From positions 248,001 through 312,000 of the forward strand of contig NZ_JBIWXY010000002.1 in assembly GCF_044751345.1 (NCBI RefSeq): a stretch of DNA of 64,000 bases, given 5' to 3'. Within the stretch, counting starts at the first letter, position 1, and each line of letters opens with the position of its first letter. This document shows, piece after piece, positions 8,264 through 16,508 of the stretch. Under the pieces are notes generated by a model that was not told the DNA's origin, ran no database searches, and saw only the letters and a program-made list of their open reading frames with translations. The DNA is from Methylobacillus methanolivorans (GTDB taxonomy: Bacteria; Pseudomonadota; Gammaproteobacteria; Burkholderiales; Methylophilaceae). A program made the position numbers and the translations under genes.

Positions 8264-9163
8264 TCAAGCTAGGTAGTCTTGTAGGCGTTCAGCCAACCAA
8301 TCCATGAACACCTTGACCCGGCGTGGCTGGTGTTGACGGTTGGGGTACAGCATTGTGATAGGCATGGGAGCGGCTTGATATTCGGGAAGTAACTCAAGCA
8401 TCTTGCCTTGCGAAAGATGCTTCTTGGCCGCCGCTTGTGGTACCTGAATAATGCCAAGCCCGGCTAGGCAGGCTTGGGTATACGCATCGCTATTGTTGAC
8501 GGTAATGATGGATGGCATCTTGATGCGCTTGATCTCGGCGCCTAGCCTGTATTCCCAATAAGCATCTTCCGACCCCAGTACCTGTGCGTAGTGCACCATG
8601 AAATGGTGCTTAAGATCATCCAGCGTGCTGGGAGCGCCATATTTCTCCACATAGATAGGGCTGGCACAATTGATGGTGTGATGTACGCCCATTGAGCGTG
8701 CTACCAGGCCTGAGTCGCCCAGATTGCCAACGCGCAATACGCAGTCAAAACCTTCTGCCACCACGTCTACCCGTCGATCAGTGCTGCTGAGTTCTATCTT
8801 GATGCCTGGATGTTGAGCCAGGAAGTCAGGCAAGTGAGGCATGACTACTTCGCGGGCGACAGCCAGGGGTACATCAATACGGATGCGCCCCTGAATACCT
8901 TTCTCATCAAGCTGGAACATGGATTCCAGCTCATCCATATCTGTCAGCAGATCTTTGCATCGTTGGTAAAACACTTGCCCATCATGAGTCAGCACTACTT
9001 TGCGCGTTGTGCGTTGCAGTAGCCGGGTACCCAGGTGGCCTTCCAGGTTTTGTACTGCCATCGAAATGCTGCCTTTGGGCAGCCCCAGGCTATTGGCAGC
9101 CTGGGTAAAGCTGGATAACTCGGCGACACGGGTAAACACCGTCATGGCATGCAATTTATCCAA
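8264..9163 (-). CDS. LysR family regulator (CrgA/AaeR-like type)
   Basis: A 299-residue LysR-type regulator with an N-terminal winged helix-turn-helix (residues about 1-60, FTQAANSLGLPKGSISMAVQNLE) and a PBP-like effector domain. The start is TTG at 9163. A strong AAAGGAGC lies 8 bases upstream, and the resulting MDKLHAMTVF beginning matches this LysR subgroup, so TTG is preferred over ATG 9145. It is divergent from a short-chain dehydrogenase gene across a 139-bp spacer that contains an interrupted palindrome. It most likely activates or represses that dehydrogenase. The inducer is unknown. Confidence 0.92.
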   Translation of the reverse strand: MDKLHAMTVFTRVAELSSFTQAANSLGLPKGSISMAVQNLEGHLGTRLLQRTTRKVVLTHDGQVFYQRCKDLLTDMDELESMFQLDEKGIQGRIRIDVPLAVAREVVMPHLPDFLAQHPGIKIELSSTDRRVDVVAEGFDCVLRVGNLGDSGLVARSMGVHHTINCASPIYVEKYGAPSTLDDLKHHFMVHYAQVLGSEDAYWEYRLGAEIKRIKMPSIITVNNSDAYTQACLAGLGIIQVPQAAAKKHLSQGKMLELLPEYQAAPMPITMLYPNRQHQPRRVKVFMDWLAERLQDYLA

Positions 9164-9241
9164 TCCTGCCGCTCCTTTAGCTTGGATGTCATTTGTTCAA
9201 TTTATATGAACAGTTTAATCATTATTTGCTTATTTATCATG

Positions 9242-9260
9242 GTTTATTCACGTAATAAAC
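9242..9260. promoter_or_regulatory. Palindromic LysR-box candidate
   Basis: GTTTATT-CACGT-AATAAAC is a 7-5-7 inverted repeat with the T-N11-A layout of LysR operators. It lies in the spacer between lysR and the SDR gene. A second split pair, CAGTTTA (9211-9217) and TAAACTG (9256-9262), partly overlaps its right arm. Function is inferred from position and symmetry. Confidence 0.5.
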
Positions 9261-9302
9261 TGGCCAAAGATTGATTCAACATTGACCAAAGGAGAATGCA
9301 TC

Positions 9303-10055
9303 ATGAGCAAGATTGCCATTATTACTGGAGGAAATCGTGGTCTGGGCCGCAGCATGGCTTTGCACCTTGCGCGCAAAGGTGTGGACAGCATCATTACCTA
9401 TCGCAGTGGCAGTGAACAAGCCCAGGCGGTCGTGGCTGAGATCAGCCAGCTTGGTGCGAAAGCTGTAGCGTTGCAGCTTGATGTGGGTGATAGCAGCAGC
9501 TTTGCAGGGTTTGTCAGTAGTGTGCAGCAGGCCTTGCGGCAATGGGAGCGTCAGGATTTCGATTTTCTTGTGAATAATGCTGGTATTGGCACACATCAAC
9601 TGATTACCGAGACGACCGAGCATCAGTTTGATAGCTTGATGAATATACATTTCAAGGGTGTATTTTTCCTGACGCAGAAGTTGTTACCCTTGATGCGTGA
9701 TGGAGGGCATATCCTGAATATCTCCAGTGGTCTTACCCGTTTCACCATGCCAGGCTATGCGGCTTATGCCGCAATGAAGGGTGGTATTGAAACATTGAGC
9801 CGTTATCTCGCCAAGGAGCTTGGTCCGCGTGGTATCCGCGTCAATGTGCTGGCTCCAGGTGCAATCGAGACGGATTTTGGTGGAGGTGCCGTGCGTGACA
9901 ATGCAGATATTAATCGCTTTGTTGCTGACCAGACTGCCTTGGGGCGAGTGGGGCTCCCAGATGATATTGGCGCATTGGTTGCTCTGCTATTGTCAGAAGA
10001 TAGTGGTTGGGTCACAGGCCAACGCATTGAGGCTTCAGGCGGGATGTTTCTATAA
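9303..10055 (+). CDS. Short-chain dehydrogenase/reductase (classical SDR)
   Basis: A 250-residue classical SDR. The cofactor motif TGGNRGLG is at 8-15, NNAGIG follows around residue 90, and the active-site pair YAAMK (YxxxK) with upstream ISSG (catalytic Ser) lies near residue 155. The ending EASGGMFL is the normal SDR C-terminus. ATG 9303 is chosen over 9282 because AAAGGAG lies 6 bases ahead. NADP preference is suggested by the Arg after the glycine motif but not proven. Substrate is unknown. It is divergent from and probably controlled by the adjacent LysR. Confidence 0.92.
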   Translation: MSKIAIITGGNRGLGRSMALHLARKGVDSIITYRSGSEQAQAVVAEISQLGAKAVALQLDVGDSSSFAGFVSSVQQALRQWERQDFDFLVNNAGIGTHQLITETTEHQFDSLMNIHFKGVFFLTQKLLPLMRDGGHILNISSGLTRFTMPGYAAYAAMKGGIETLSRYLAKELGPRGIRVNVLAPGAIETDFGGGAVRDNADINRFVADQTALGRVGLPDDIGALVALLLSEDSGWVTGQRIEASGGMFL

Positions 10056-10062
10056 CTCTTAT

Positions 10063-10094
10063 GCCACCGGCATCATTGGTTGTGTGCCGGTGGC
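10063..10094. terminator. Hairpin between convergent genes
   Basis: GCCACCGGCA (10063-10072) and TGCCGGTGGC (10085-10094) form a perfect 10-bp stem with a 12-base loop, between the convergent SDR and cytochrome genes. The T-tract is weak on both sides, so termination is likely but not certain. Confidence 0.6.
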
Positions 10095-10111
10095 GTGTTT
10101 ACGCTACTTGA

Positions 10112-10612
10112 TCAACCATTCCGTTTTTCATAAGCCTCGACGGCTTTCTTGGTTTTTGCTGGTTCGGTTTGCCAGCCGCGCACCCAACTCATGACATGCA
10201 GTATTTCATCGGGTTCAAGCAAGCCTTGTTGTGGTCCCATCTGGCCATCGGCACCGCCATAGATAGTCTCAAACAATCCTTTGTCCTGGCGGTTGCCAGG
10301 ATAGGTCCAGTAGTCATCACTAAGTGCAGGGCCTAGCTTACCTTCTGCAAGGTGGCCATGGCAGCCTGAGCAGGCGGTGGCAAAAATCACATAGCCTTTA
10401 TTCATGGCTTCCTGGTCGCCGTTGTAAGGGTTGACGCCGGTATTTTTGAACTCCTTGAATTGTGGTGTTTCCGTTTCACCCGTGAAATCAAGTGGATCAC
10501 CGGAGATTGTGCCGCGGAAATCCAGGTCGGCATGGGCTGTAGTTAACACTAGTCCACTGGACAGCAAAACACCTAGACTTCCTGCAATGATAAGCTTTCT
10601 AAAAAGTTGCAT
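10112..10612 (-). CDS. Cytochrome cL family protein (MxaG/XoxG-like), orphan
   Basis: A 166-residue exported c-type cytochrome. The signal peptide runs to about residue 28, and the single heme site is CSGCH at 81-85. The following block GHLAEGKLGPALSDDYWTYP is characteristic of cytochrome cL, the specific electron acceptor of methanol dehydrogenase. Met125 in GQMGP is the likely axial ligand. ATG 10612 follows GAGGG and gives a proper signal peptide; the upstream in-frame extension to 10654 does not. No methanol dehydrogenase gene lies in this window, so this is an orphan paralogue that could serve MxaF or lanthanide-dependent XoxF encoded elsewhere. This is the clearest sign of methylotrophy here. 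Confidence 0.85.
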   Translation of the reverse strand: MQLFRKLIIAGSLGVLLSSGLVLTTAHADLDFRGTISGDPLDFTGETETPQFKEFKNTGVNPYNGDQEAMNKGYVIFATACSGCHGHLAEGKLGPALSDDYWTYPGNRQDKGLFETIYGGADGQMGPQQGLLEPDEILHVMSWVRGWQTEPAKTKKAVEAYEKRNG

Positions 10613-10637
10613 ATGATTACCCTCGGTTATTCGGTTA

Positions 10638-10654
10638 ATGAGAATAAAACTCAT
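10638..10654. promoter_or_regulatory. Fur-box-like inverted repeat upstream of cytochrome cL
   Basis: ATGAGAATAAAACTCAT has ATGAG/CTCAT arms and lies 26 bases upstream of the cytochrome start in an AT-rich spacer. It looks like half of a Fur-type site (AATGAGAAT) with an imperfect second half. Metal control is speculative. Confidence 0.25.
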
Positions 10655-10878
10655 AATATTTAATAAATTAGAATTGTTAGGTTGCTTACCATAGTGTTAT
10701 TTTTAGAGGTGCTGGTAAGCAGAAAGTTCAAGGCTTGATGAACCTTGGTTAGGCAGGGCGGGAGTGAGCTAAAACAGGGCTTTTGACTAGGGTTCGATGC
10801 TGTACTAAGGGTGCAGCATGGTGAGTTAAGTCGAGATGAACTTCTTGCATAAGATGATCTCACTTATGCATGGCGTGC

Positions 10879-11754
10879 CTATGCAATTGGCTTGTAGGCC
10901 AGTAGGCTGGCAAGCTCCTGCAAAAGCCGGCGGCGGGGATGGTGGCAATGCCAGACCAGAGCAATGGTACGACTGGGTTTCTGGCGGATGTTGATGTAGC
11001 GTATATCGCTTTCATCGGGCTGAATGGCCACAGATGGCATCAATGTCACACCGACACCATTCTTGACCATGAAGCGCAGGGTTTCGAGGCTTGAAGCGCG
11101 GAAATCATCCTCGATGAATCGGGACGGATTGCAAATCTGTAGTGCCTGGTCGCGCAGACAGTGCCCTTCATCCAGTAACAGCAGGTTTTCCTGATCGATC
11201 GCATTGAGATCAACCTCGTCGTGATCGGCCAGGGCGTGATCGCTGGCAACCGCCAAGGTAAAAGGGTCCTCGAACAAGGGACTGGCTTCCAGCTCTTGCG
11301 GTTTTACCGGTAGTGCCAGTAATGCAGCATCTAGCTTCATACTCAGCAATAGCTCTATCAATGCATTGGTTTTCTCCTCAATCACCAGCATTTTCATCGC
11401 CGGAAAGTGTTGCTTGATGCGGAATACATATTCCGGCAACACATAGCTGGCCACGGAGGGAAACGCGCCAAGTGAGAGCTTACCGCAGGTGGGCAGTTGG
11501 GCCTGGGCCGCAATCATGCGGATTTGCTCTGCATCGGCAACGATGCGGCGGGCGACTTGAACCACTTGTTCGCCAATCTCCGTGATGTCGACTTGGTTTT
11601 TGTTGCGCACGAACAAGGGCACATCAAGATAATCTTCGAGCTTCTTGATCTGCACGCTCAAGGTAGGCTGGCCGATAGCACATTGGCTGGCCGCCTGGCT
11701 GAAGTTTTTGCAGTCGGCGACTGCAATTAGGTAGTTCAAGTCTCTCAAATTCAT
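10879..11754 (-). CDS. oxyR: Hydrogen peroxide-sensing regulator OxyR
   Basis: A 291-residue LysR-family protein that is clearly OxyR. With ATG 11754 as start (AGAGGTAAAG ahead), the redox cysteines fall at Cys199 (DEGHCLRDQ) and Cys208, exactly the positions of the E. coli protein, and the block SLETLRFMVKNGVGVTLMP follows. In OxyR, peroxide oxidises these cysteines to a disulfide and the protein activates catalase and peroxidase genes. It is divergent from a small secreted protein and the katG gene, the expected target. I could not pick out a full OxyR site in the 244-bp spacer by eye. Confidence 0.95.
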   Translation of the reverse strand: MNLRDLNYLIAVADCKNFSQAASQCAIGQPTLSVQIKKLEDYLDVPLFVRNKNQVDITEIGEQVVQVARRIVADAEQIRMIAAQAQLPTCGKLSLGAFPSVASYVLPEYVFRIKQHFPAMKMLVIEEKTNALIELLLSMKLDAALLALPVKPQELEASPLFEDPFTLAVASDHALADHDEVDLNAIDQENLLLLDEGHCLRDQALQICNPSRFIEDDFRASSLETLRFMVKNGVGVTLMPSVAIQPDESDIRYINIRQKPSRTIALVWHCHHPRRRLLQELASLLAYKPIA

Positions 11755-11903
11755 GTCTTTACCTCTTGGGTGTTCCCTGCCCCAAGCCATTGGATCGTAC
11801 CGCATGTTGTTTCTCGCGCATTGTAACCATGAAGCCCCTCTTTACCTTATTGATATTGCCCATGGCGTCATTGAGCAAATGAATTTCAGTTATCTCCGGT
11901 GAA

Positions 11904-11916
11904 AGCATTCAATGCT
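11904..11916. promoter_or_regulatory. 13-bp palindrome in the oxyR-katG spacer
   Basis: AGCATT-C-AATGCT is a perfect inverted repeat about 80 bases ahead of the small repeat-protein gene. It does not match the OxyR consensus, so another regulator, or chance, is possible. Confidence 0.3.
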
Positions 11917-11998
11917 GACAAACGCGGTAGTGCCCATTGTAGGGAGTGCCGGGTTTCAACGCTTCGCTTAAATCATGAATTTGTTAAAGGAGATAATC

Positions 11999-12277
11999 AT
12001 GAAAAAGACTACGCAACTTGCCGCCATGATCTTGATGGCTTCCGCGATGTCCAGCGCCCATGCTGATTCCATCCGCCCTTTCGCCAATAGCCTGCTTGGC
12101 ACCTGGAAGCCGCTGCCAGAAGCGGTGAGCAACCAGCGCCCCGATGTCGACCAATCCCTGCAACAGTTTGCCAACAGCCTGCTGGGCAAGAGCGTGCGCC
12201 AGACCACTGCAGTTAGTAATGACAAACCAGATGTAGACAAATCTCTCGCCTTGTTTGCATCCAGCATCCTGCACTAA
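11999..12277 (+). CDS. Small secreted protein with internal repeats, unknown function
   Basis: A 92-residue protein with a signal peptide (cleavage near AHA, residue 22). The mature chain is built from an alternating repeat: FANSLLG, then AVSN-x-x-PDVDxSL, then FANSLLG, then AVSNDKPDVDKSL, then FASSILH. That is about two and a half units of some 32 residues. There are no cysteines and no motif I recognise. ATG 11999 has an AAAGGAG site 6 bases ahead, which rules out the longer frame from 11975. The katG start is 75 bases downstream on the same strand, and no terminator lies between, so the two are probably co-transcribed and OxyR-controlled. I do not recognise the family. Confidence 0.8.
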   Translation: MKKTTQLAAMILMASAMSSAHADSIRPFANSLLGTWKPLPEAVSNQRPDVDQSLQQFANSLLGKSVRQTTAVSNDKPDVDKSLALFASSILH

Positions 12278-12351
12278 TGCATGCATTTCCTGGCTCCAGT
12301 GCGGTAATAGGCTGGAGCCAGTACCCACAAAAAATCAGAGGAGAAGGTGAA

Positions 12352-14619
12352 ATGAAAGAGAGTGCGATTTTCTATACCAAGGTAGTGGTCTTGGCATTGG
12401 CTGCTGTGACGTTGGCGAGCCAGGCGCAGGCGGCTGAAGATAAGTCAGGCAAGCAGTATCAAACCGTGTCGGGTGAAGCTGCGTTACAGTCCCCCAAGTT
12501 CTGGTGGCCGGAGCAGTTAGACCTGCAGCCTTTGCGCCAGCATGCGGCAGAATCCAGCCCCATGGACAAGGCATTCAATTATGCCGAGCAATTCAAGACG
12601 CTTGATATCAAGGCGGTGAAGCAGGATATCGAGCAGGTGATGAAGACATCCCAGCCATGGTGGCCAGCTGACTACGGGCACTATGGCCCGTTTTTTATCC
12701 GCATGGCCTGGCATAGCGCAGGTACTTATCGCGTCGGCGATGGTCGCGGTGGTGCAGGTGGCGGCCAACAGCGTTTCGAGCCGCTCAACAGCTGGCCTGA
12801 TAACGTCAGCCTGGATAAGGCAAGACGCTTGCTCTGGCCAGTAAAGCAGAAATACGGCAACAAGATTTCCTGGGGCGACCTCATGGTGCTGGCAGGCAAT
12901 GTTGCCCTGGAATCCATGGGCTTCAAGACCTTTGGCTACGCTGGTGGTCGCGCCGATGACTGGGAGCCGGATATGGTCTATTGGGGCCCAGAAAAGGAAT
13001 GGCTGGGCGATAAGCGTTATACCGGCCAGCGCAAGCTGGAAAATCCGCTGGCTGCGGTACAGATGGGGCTCATCTATGTGAACCCAGAAGGCCCGAATGG
13101 CAACCCTGATCCATTGGCAGCGGCCAAGGATATCCGCGAAACCTTTGGCCGCATGGCGATGAATGACGAGGAAACCGTGGCATTGATTGCTGGTGGGCAT
13201 ACCTTTGGCAAGGCGCATGGTGCGGCTGATCCTCACAAGTGTGTTGGGGCAGAACCTGCCGCTGCTGGCATCGAAGAGCAGGGTTTTGGCTGGAAGAACA
13301 AGTGCGGCAAGGGCAATGCGGAAGACACCATTACCAGCGGCCTAGAAGGTGCATGGTCTACCAACCCCACCCGTTGGACGCATGAGTACCTGACCTGGCT
13401 CTATACCTTCGAGTGGGAAAAGACCAAGAGTCCCGCCGGTGCCATCCAGTGGGTACCCAAGAATGGGCAAGGGGCTACTTTGGTGCCAGATGCGCACATT
13501 GCCGACAAACGTCACGCCCCCATTATGTTTACCACCGACCTTGCGTTGAAGCTGGATCCGGAATACCACAAGATATCCAAGCGCTTCCTGGATAATCCCA
13601 AGGATTTCGAGCTGGCGTTTGCCAAGGCCTGGTTCAAGCTGACGCACCGTGATTTAGGGCCACGTGCACGTTATATCGGTAGCGAAGTCCCAGCTGAAGT
13701 ATTGCTGTGGCAAGACCCAGTGCCTGCGGCAAATTATGCCTTGGTCGATAGCAACGACATGACAGCGCTCAAGGGCAAGATACTGGCTTCTGGCCTGACA
13801 GTGCCTGAGTTGGTACGCACTGCCTGGGCTGCTGCGGCAACATTCCGTGGTACCGATATGCGGGGTGGTGCCAATGGTGGGCGCCTGCGCTTGATGCCGC
13901 AAAAGGATTGGGCGGTGAATAATCCTCCTGAGGTTGCCAAGGTATTGCAGCGCTTGGCAGTGATCCAGAAGGATTTCAACGCTGCGCAGAGCGGTGGCAA
14001 ACAGGTATCACTGGCAGACTTGATCGTGCTGGGCGGAGCCGCCGCGGTGGAAAAGGCAGCGAAGGATGCCGGCTATACCATCAATGTGCCGTTTACCCCT
14101 GGTCGCACGGATGCTGCACAAGAGCAGACTGACGTGAAATCATTTGCAGCACTGGAGCCCAAGGCCGATGGGTTCCGCAATTACTATGGCAAGGATAACC
14201 GCCAATCTCCTGCCGAGGCATTGATAAGCCGCGCCAATTTGTTAACTCTGACTGTGCCGGAAATGACAGTGTTGGTAGGTGGTTTGCGTGCGCTGGATGC
14301 CAATGCTGGTGGCTCGAAAAATGGCGTGTTCACTGAGCACCCAGGTACCTTGACCAACGATTTCTTCGTCAATTTGCTCAGCATGTCGACCAAGTGGTCC
14401 AAGGGAGCTGCTGATCAGGGCATTTATGAAGGGCGTGATCGCACCACAGATAAGCTCAAGTGGACGGCAACCCCGGTAGACCTGGTGTTCGGTTCTAATT
14501 CGGAGTTGCGTGCGGTGGCGGAAGTCTATGCGTTTGATGATGCCAAGGAGAAATTCGTCCACGACTTTGTCAGTGCCTGGAACAAGGTGATGGAGCTGGA
14601 TCGCTTCGACAAGCATTGA
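12352..14619 (+). CDS. katG: Exported catalase-peroxidase KatG
   Basis: A 755-residue bifunctional heme catalase-peroxidase. The active-site residues are in place: Arg117, Trp120 and His121 in RMAWH; Tyr242 in LIYVNPEGPNG; Met268 in GRMAMNDEE, completing the Trp-Tyr-Met crosslink; and proximal His283 in AGGHTFGKAHG. The spacing equals that of the M. tuberculosis enzyme. ATG 12352 (AGAGGAGAAGG ahead) opens a signal peptide ending in AQA about residue 27, so the enzyme is exported, unlike most KatG but like KatP. It lies divergent from oxyR and after the small repeat-protein gene, and is followed by a strong terminator. It should remove periplasmic H2O2. Confidence 0.95.
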   Translation: MKESAIFYTKVVVLALAAVTLASQAQAAEDKSGKQYQTVSGEAALQSPKFWWPEQLDLQPLRQHAAESSPMDKAFNYAEQFKTLDIKAVKQDIEQVMKTSQPWWPADYGHYGPFFIRMAWHSAGTYRVGDGRGGAGGGQQRFEPLNSWPDNVSLDKARRLLWPVKQKYGNKISWGDLMVLAGNVALESMGFKTFGYAGGRADDWEPDMVYWGPEKEWLGDKRYTGQRKLENPLAAVQMGLIYVNPEGPNGNPDPLAAAKDIRETFGRMAMNDEETVALIAGGHTFGKAHGAADPHKCVGAEPAAAGIEEQGFGWKNKCGKGNAEDTITSGLEGAWSTNPTRWTHEYLTWLYTFEWEKTKSPAGAIQWVPKNGQGATLVPDAHIADKRHAPIMFTTDLALKLDPEYHKISKRFLDNPKDFELAFAKAWFKLTHRDLGPRARYIGSEVPAEVLLWQDPVPAANYALVDSNDMTALKGKILASGLTVPELVRTAWAAAATFRGTDMRGGANGGRLRLMPQKDWAVNNPPEVAKVLQRLAVIQKDFNAAQSGGKQVSLADLIVLGGAAAVEKAAKDAGYTINVPFTPGRTDAAQEQTDVKSFAALEPKADGFRNYYGKDNRQSPAEALISRANLLTLTVPEMTVLVGGLRALDANAGGSKNGVFTEHPGTLTNDFFVNLLSMSTKWSKGAADQGIYEGRDRTTDKLKWTATPVDLVFGSNSELRAVAEVYAFDDAKEKFVHDFVSAWNKVMELDRFDKH

Positions 14620-14650
14620 TCTATGCACTAGGCTGCTTAGCCAAGAGATG

Positions 14651-14680
14651 AAAAAAGAGCAGCTATGGCTGCTCTTTTTT
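14651..14680. terminator. Bidirectional intrinsic terminator between katG and the sensor operon
   Basis: A 13-bp perfect stem, A6GAGCAGC (14651-14663) with GCTGCTCT6 (14668-14680), encloses a 4-base loop TATG. A- and T-tracts on the two sides allow termination of katG on the plus strand and of the kinase operon on the minus strand. Confidence 0.92.
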
Positions 14681-14698
14681 ATTGTGGTTTTGCTCCTG

Positions 14699-15901
14699 TT
14701 ACTCTGTTATCCGCAATGGCAGTGTCAATGTGAACGTCGAACCTTCGCCTGGCGCACTATCGACGCTAATCCTGCCGTAGTGGGCTTCGGCCAATTGCCC
14801 GGCAATATACAGGCCCAACCCCAGGCCTGAGCTGACCTGGTTGCCTTCGCAGCGCTCAAACGCTAAGAAGATGCGCTGTTGGTCTAGCTCCGAAATGCCC
14901 ACACCTCGGTCGCGCACGGCGATGATGGCATGGTCACGGTCTTGATGAAGGCTGATATCAATGGGCTGGCTGTTGCCGTAGCGCATGGCGTTGGTCAGCA
15001 GGTTGACGATGATTTGCTCCAGGCGAAAAGCATCCCACTCCCCAGCTACTCGGTCTTGGATAGATAGGTTGATGATGTACCCTGCTGCTTGTGCTTGCGG
15101 CATTAAATCAGAGACCAGTCGCTCTAGCAGCTCTGCAAGATTCAGTTGCACAGGGCGGATGGATAGCTTGCCACTGTTGATACGCGTGAGATCGAGCATG
15201 TCGTCGATCAGGCGTATCATGCTTTTCATCTGCCTTCGGTCCCGTTCTACCATGCGAACTAGCTCTTGCTGGCCAAAGGCAGCCAGGTTGCCACGTTCCA
15301 GTTGCAGGGTACGTAGCTGTACATCAAGAAACAAGGTATTGAGCGGGGTACGCAACTCGTGGGCCACCATGGACATAAAGCTGTCACGCATGGCGATGGA
15401 TTGCTGTAGCTCGTCTTGTGTTACTTGTAGTTGCTTTAACAGGGCTTCCTGCTGCTTGCGGCTGTATTCCAAGGCGGCGACTTGGCGTTGCGTTTCCAGC
15501 CGTTGCTGGTGCAGGTCGACAAAGACATTGACCTTGCTTTTCACCGCGTTGACTTCCAGCGGTTTATAGAGGAAATCTACCGCCCCGGTTTCATAACCGC
15601 GGAAAGCAAAATTGAGCTCGCTGGCTGCTGCCGTGACGAAGACAATCGGGATATGGCGTGTCTTGGCGGTTCCGCGCATGAGTTCTGCCAGCTCGAAGCC
15701 ATCCATCCCGGGCATTTGTACATCCAGGATAGCCAGGGCAAACTCGTGCTCCAGCATCAAGGACAAGGCTGCTTCACCGGAGGATGCCTGGTAAATAAGG
15801 CGGTTTTCCCCACGAATAATTGCTTCTAGTGCCTGCAGGTTTTCTGCGAGGTCATCGACGATCAGCAGTTTGCTGGGCAGATGTTCAATCTCAGTGGACA
15901 T
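14699..15901 (-). CDS. Response regulator-histidine kinase hybrid (REC-HisKA-HATPase)
   Basis: A 400-residue soluble hybrid. An N-terminal receiver (about 10-130) carries phospho-acceptor Asp60 (AILDVQMPG) and the conserved Lys113, followed by a coiled-coil (about 130-170), HisKA with His181 (VAHELRTPLN) and an HATPase domain with the N box (NLLTNAMRYG), DRGVGI and GLGLGLYIAG. There is no membrane segment. It is the last gene of a four-gene leftward operon after CheB and CheR domain proteins and a CHASE3 kinase, and overlaps the CheB stop by 11 bases. The receiver probably takes phosphate from the large upstream kinase and modulates this kinase. The output is not encoded nearby. Confidence 0.92.
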   Translation of the reverse strand: MSTEIEHLPSKLLIVDDLAENLQALEAIIRGENRLIYQASSGEAALSLMLEHEFALAILDVQMPGMDGFELAELMRGTAKTRHIPIVFVTAAASELNFAFRGYETGAVDFLYKPLEVNAVKSKVNVFVDLHQQRLETQRQVAALEYSRKQQEALLKQLQVTQDELQQSIAMRDSFMSMVAHELRTPLNTLFLDVQLRTLQLERGNLAAFGQQELVRMVERDRRQMKSMIRLIDDMLDLTRINSGKLSIRPVQLNLAELLERLVSDLMPQAQAAGYIINLSIQDRVAGEWDAFRLEQIIVNLLTNAMRYGNSQPIDISLHQDRDHAIIAVRDRGVGISELDQQRIFLAFERCEGNQVSSGLGLGLYIAGQLAEAHYGRISVDSAPGEGSTFTLTLPLRITE

Positions 15902-16508
15902 GCTGTTCTCCCAAGGCGATTAATAGTTGTTGTATTTTTCCTAGCTCAAGTACCAAGTGCCCCGGGTCCCGCTTAATGGCAGACAAGGGCATGGTATCTG
16001 CCACGGCTTCGGCAGGGTCTTGCACAATGGTCAGGCCGCCTGCCTGCCGGATTTTCTGTAGCCCCGCCGCACCATCCTCATTGGCGCCTGTGAGCAGTAT
16101 GCCGGCCAGGTGCTCGCCATAAGCATCGGCAGCCGACTCCATCAAGTAATCAATCGCGGGGCGTGAGAAATGTAGTGGTGGCTCACAGCTCAGTGAAAAC
16201 TGCTTGGATTGCTCAATCGAGAGATGATAGCCCGGGCAGGCAAAGTAAAGTGTACTGGCCTGGATGGCTTCCTTGTCCTGTGCTTCCTTTACCTCGAAGG
16301 CAACGTAATGCTGGAACAGATCTGCCAGTAAGCTGTCGCGCATTTCCTGCATATGCAGTGCCGCAATGATGGGCAGGCGATAATGCGGTGGCAAGGGGCG
16401 GAACAAGGACAGCATGGCTTCTACACCGCCTGCTGATGCGCCGACGATGATGGCGTCAATCGGAGGTCTAGCACGCAGTGCGGCATGATCAAGGGGCGGT
16501 TGGCTCAT
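15891..16508 (-). CDS. CheB-type methylesterase domain protein (no receiver)
   Basis: A 205-residue protein that is only the CheB catalytic domain. The serine hydrolase triad is readable: Ser25 in GASAGG, His52 in HMQ and Asp145 in GANEDGAAG, with the same spacing as CheB. No N-terminal receiver is present. ATG 16508 overlaps the CheR stop (ATGA) and is preferred to a long upstream extension inside cheR. CheB removes methyl groups from chemoreceptor glutamates. No receptor is encoded here, and pairing with CheR beside hybrid kinases is seen in other soil bacteria, sometimes fused in one protein. The substrate may be the flanking kinase's coiled-coil, which is inference. Confidence 0.92.
   Translation of the reverse strand: MSQPPLDHAALRARPPIDAIIVGASAGGVEAMLSLFRPLPPHYRLPIIAALHMQEMRDSLLADLFQHYVAFEVKEAQDKEAIQASTLYFACPGYHLSIEQSKQFSLSCEPPLHFSRPAIDYLMESAADAYGEHLAGILLTGANEDGAAGLQKIRQAGGLTIVQDPAEAVADTMPLSAIKRDPGHLVLELGKIQQLLIALGEQHVH

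Noticed and set aside
11806..11998. OxyR binding site in the oxyR-katG spacer
   Set aside because: I looked for the ATAG-N7-CTAT repeats and found no convincing array, so no coordinates are given.
12517..13236. Long open frame antisense to katG
   Set aside because: It lies wholly opposite a well-conserved gene, has no ribosome site and its product resembles nothing I know.
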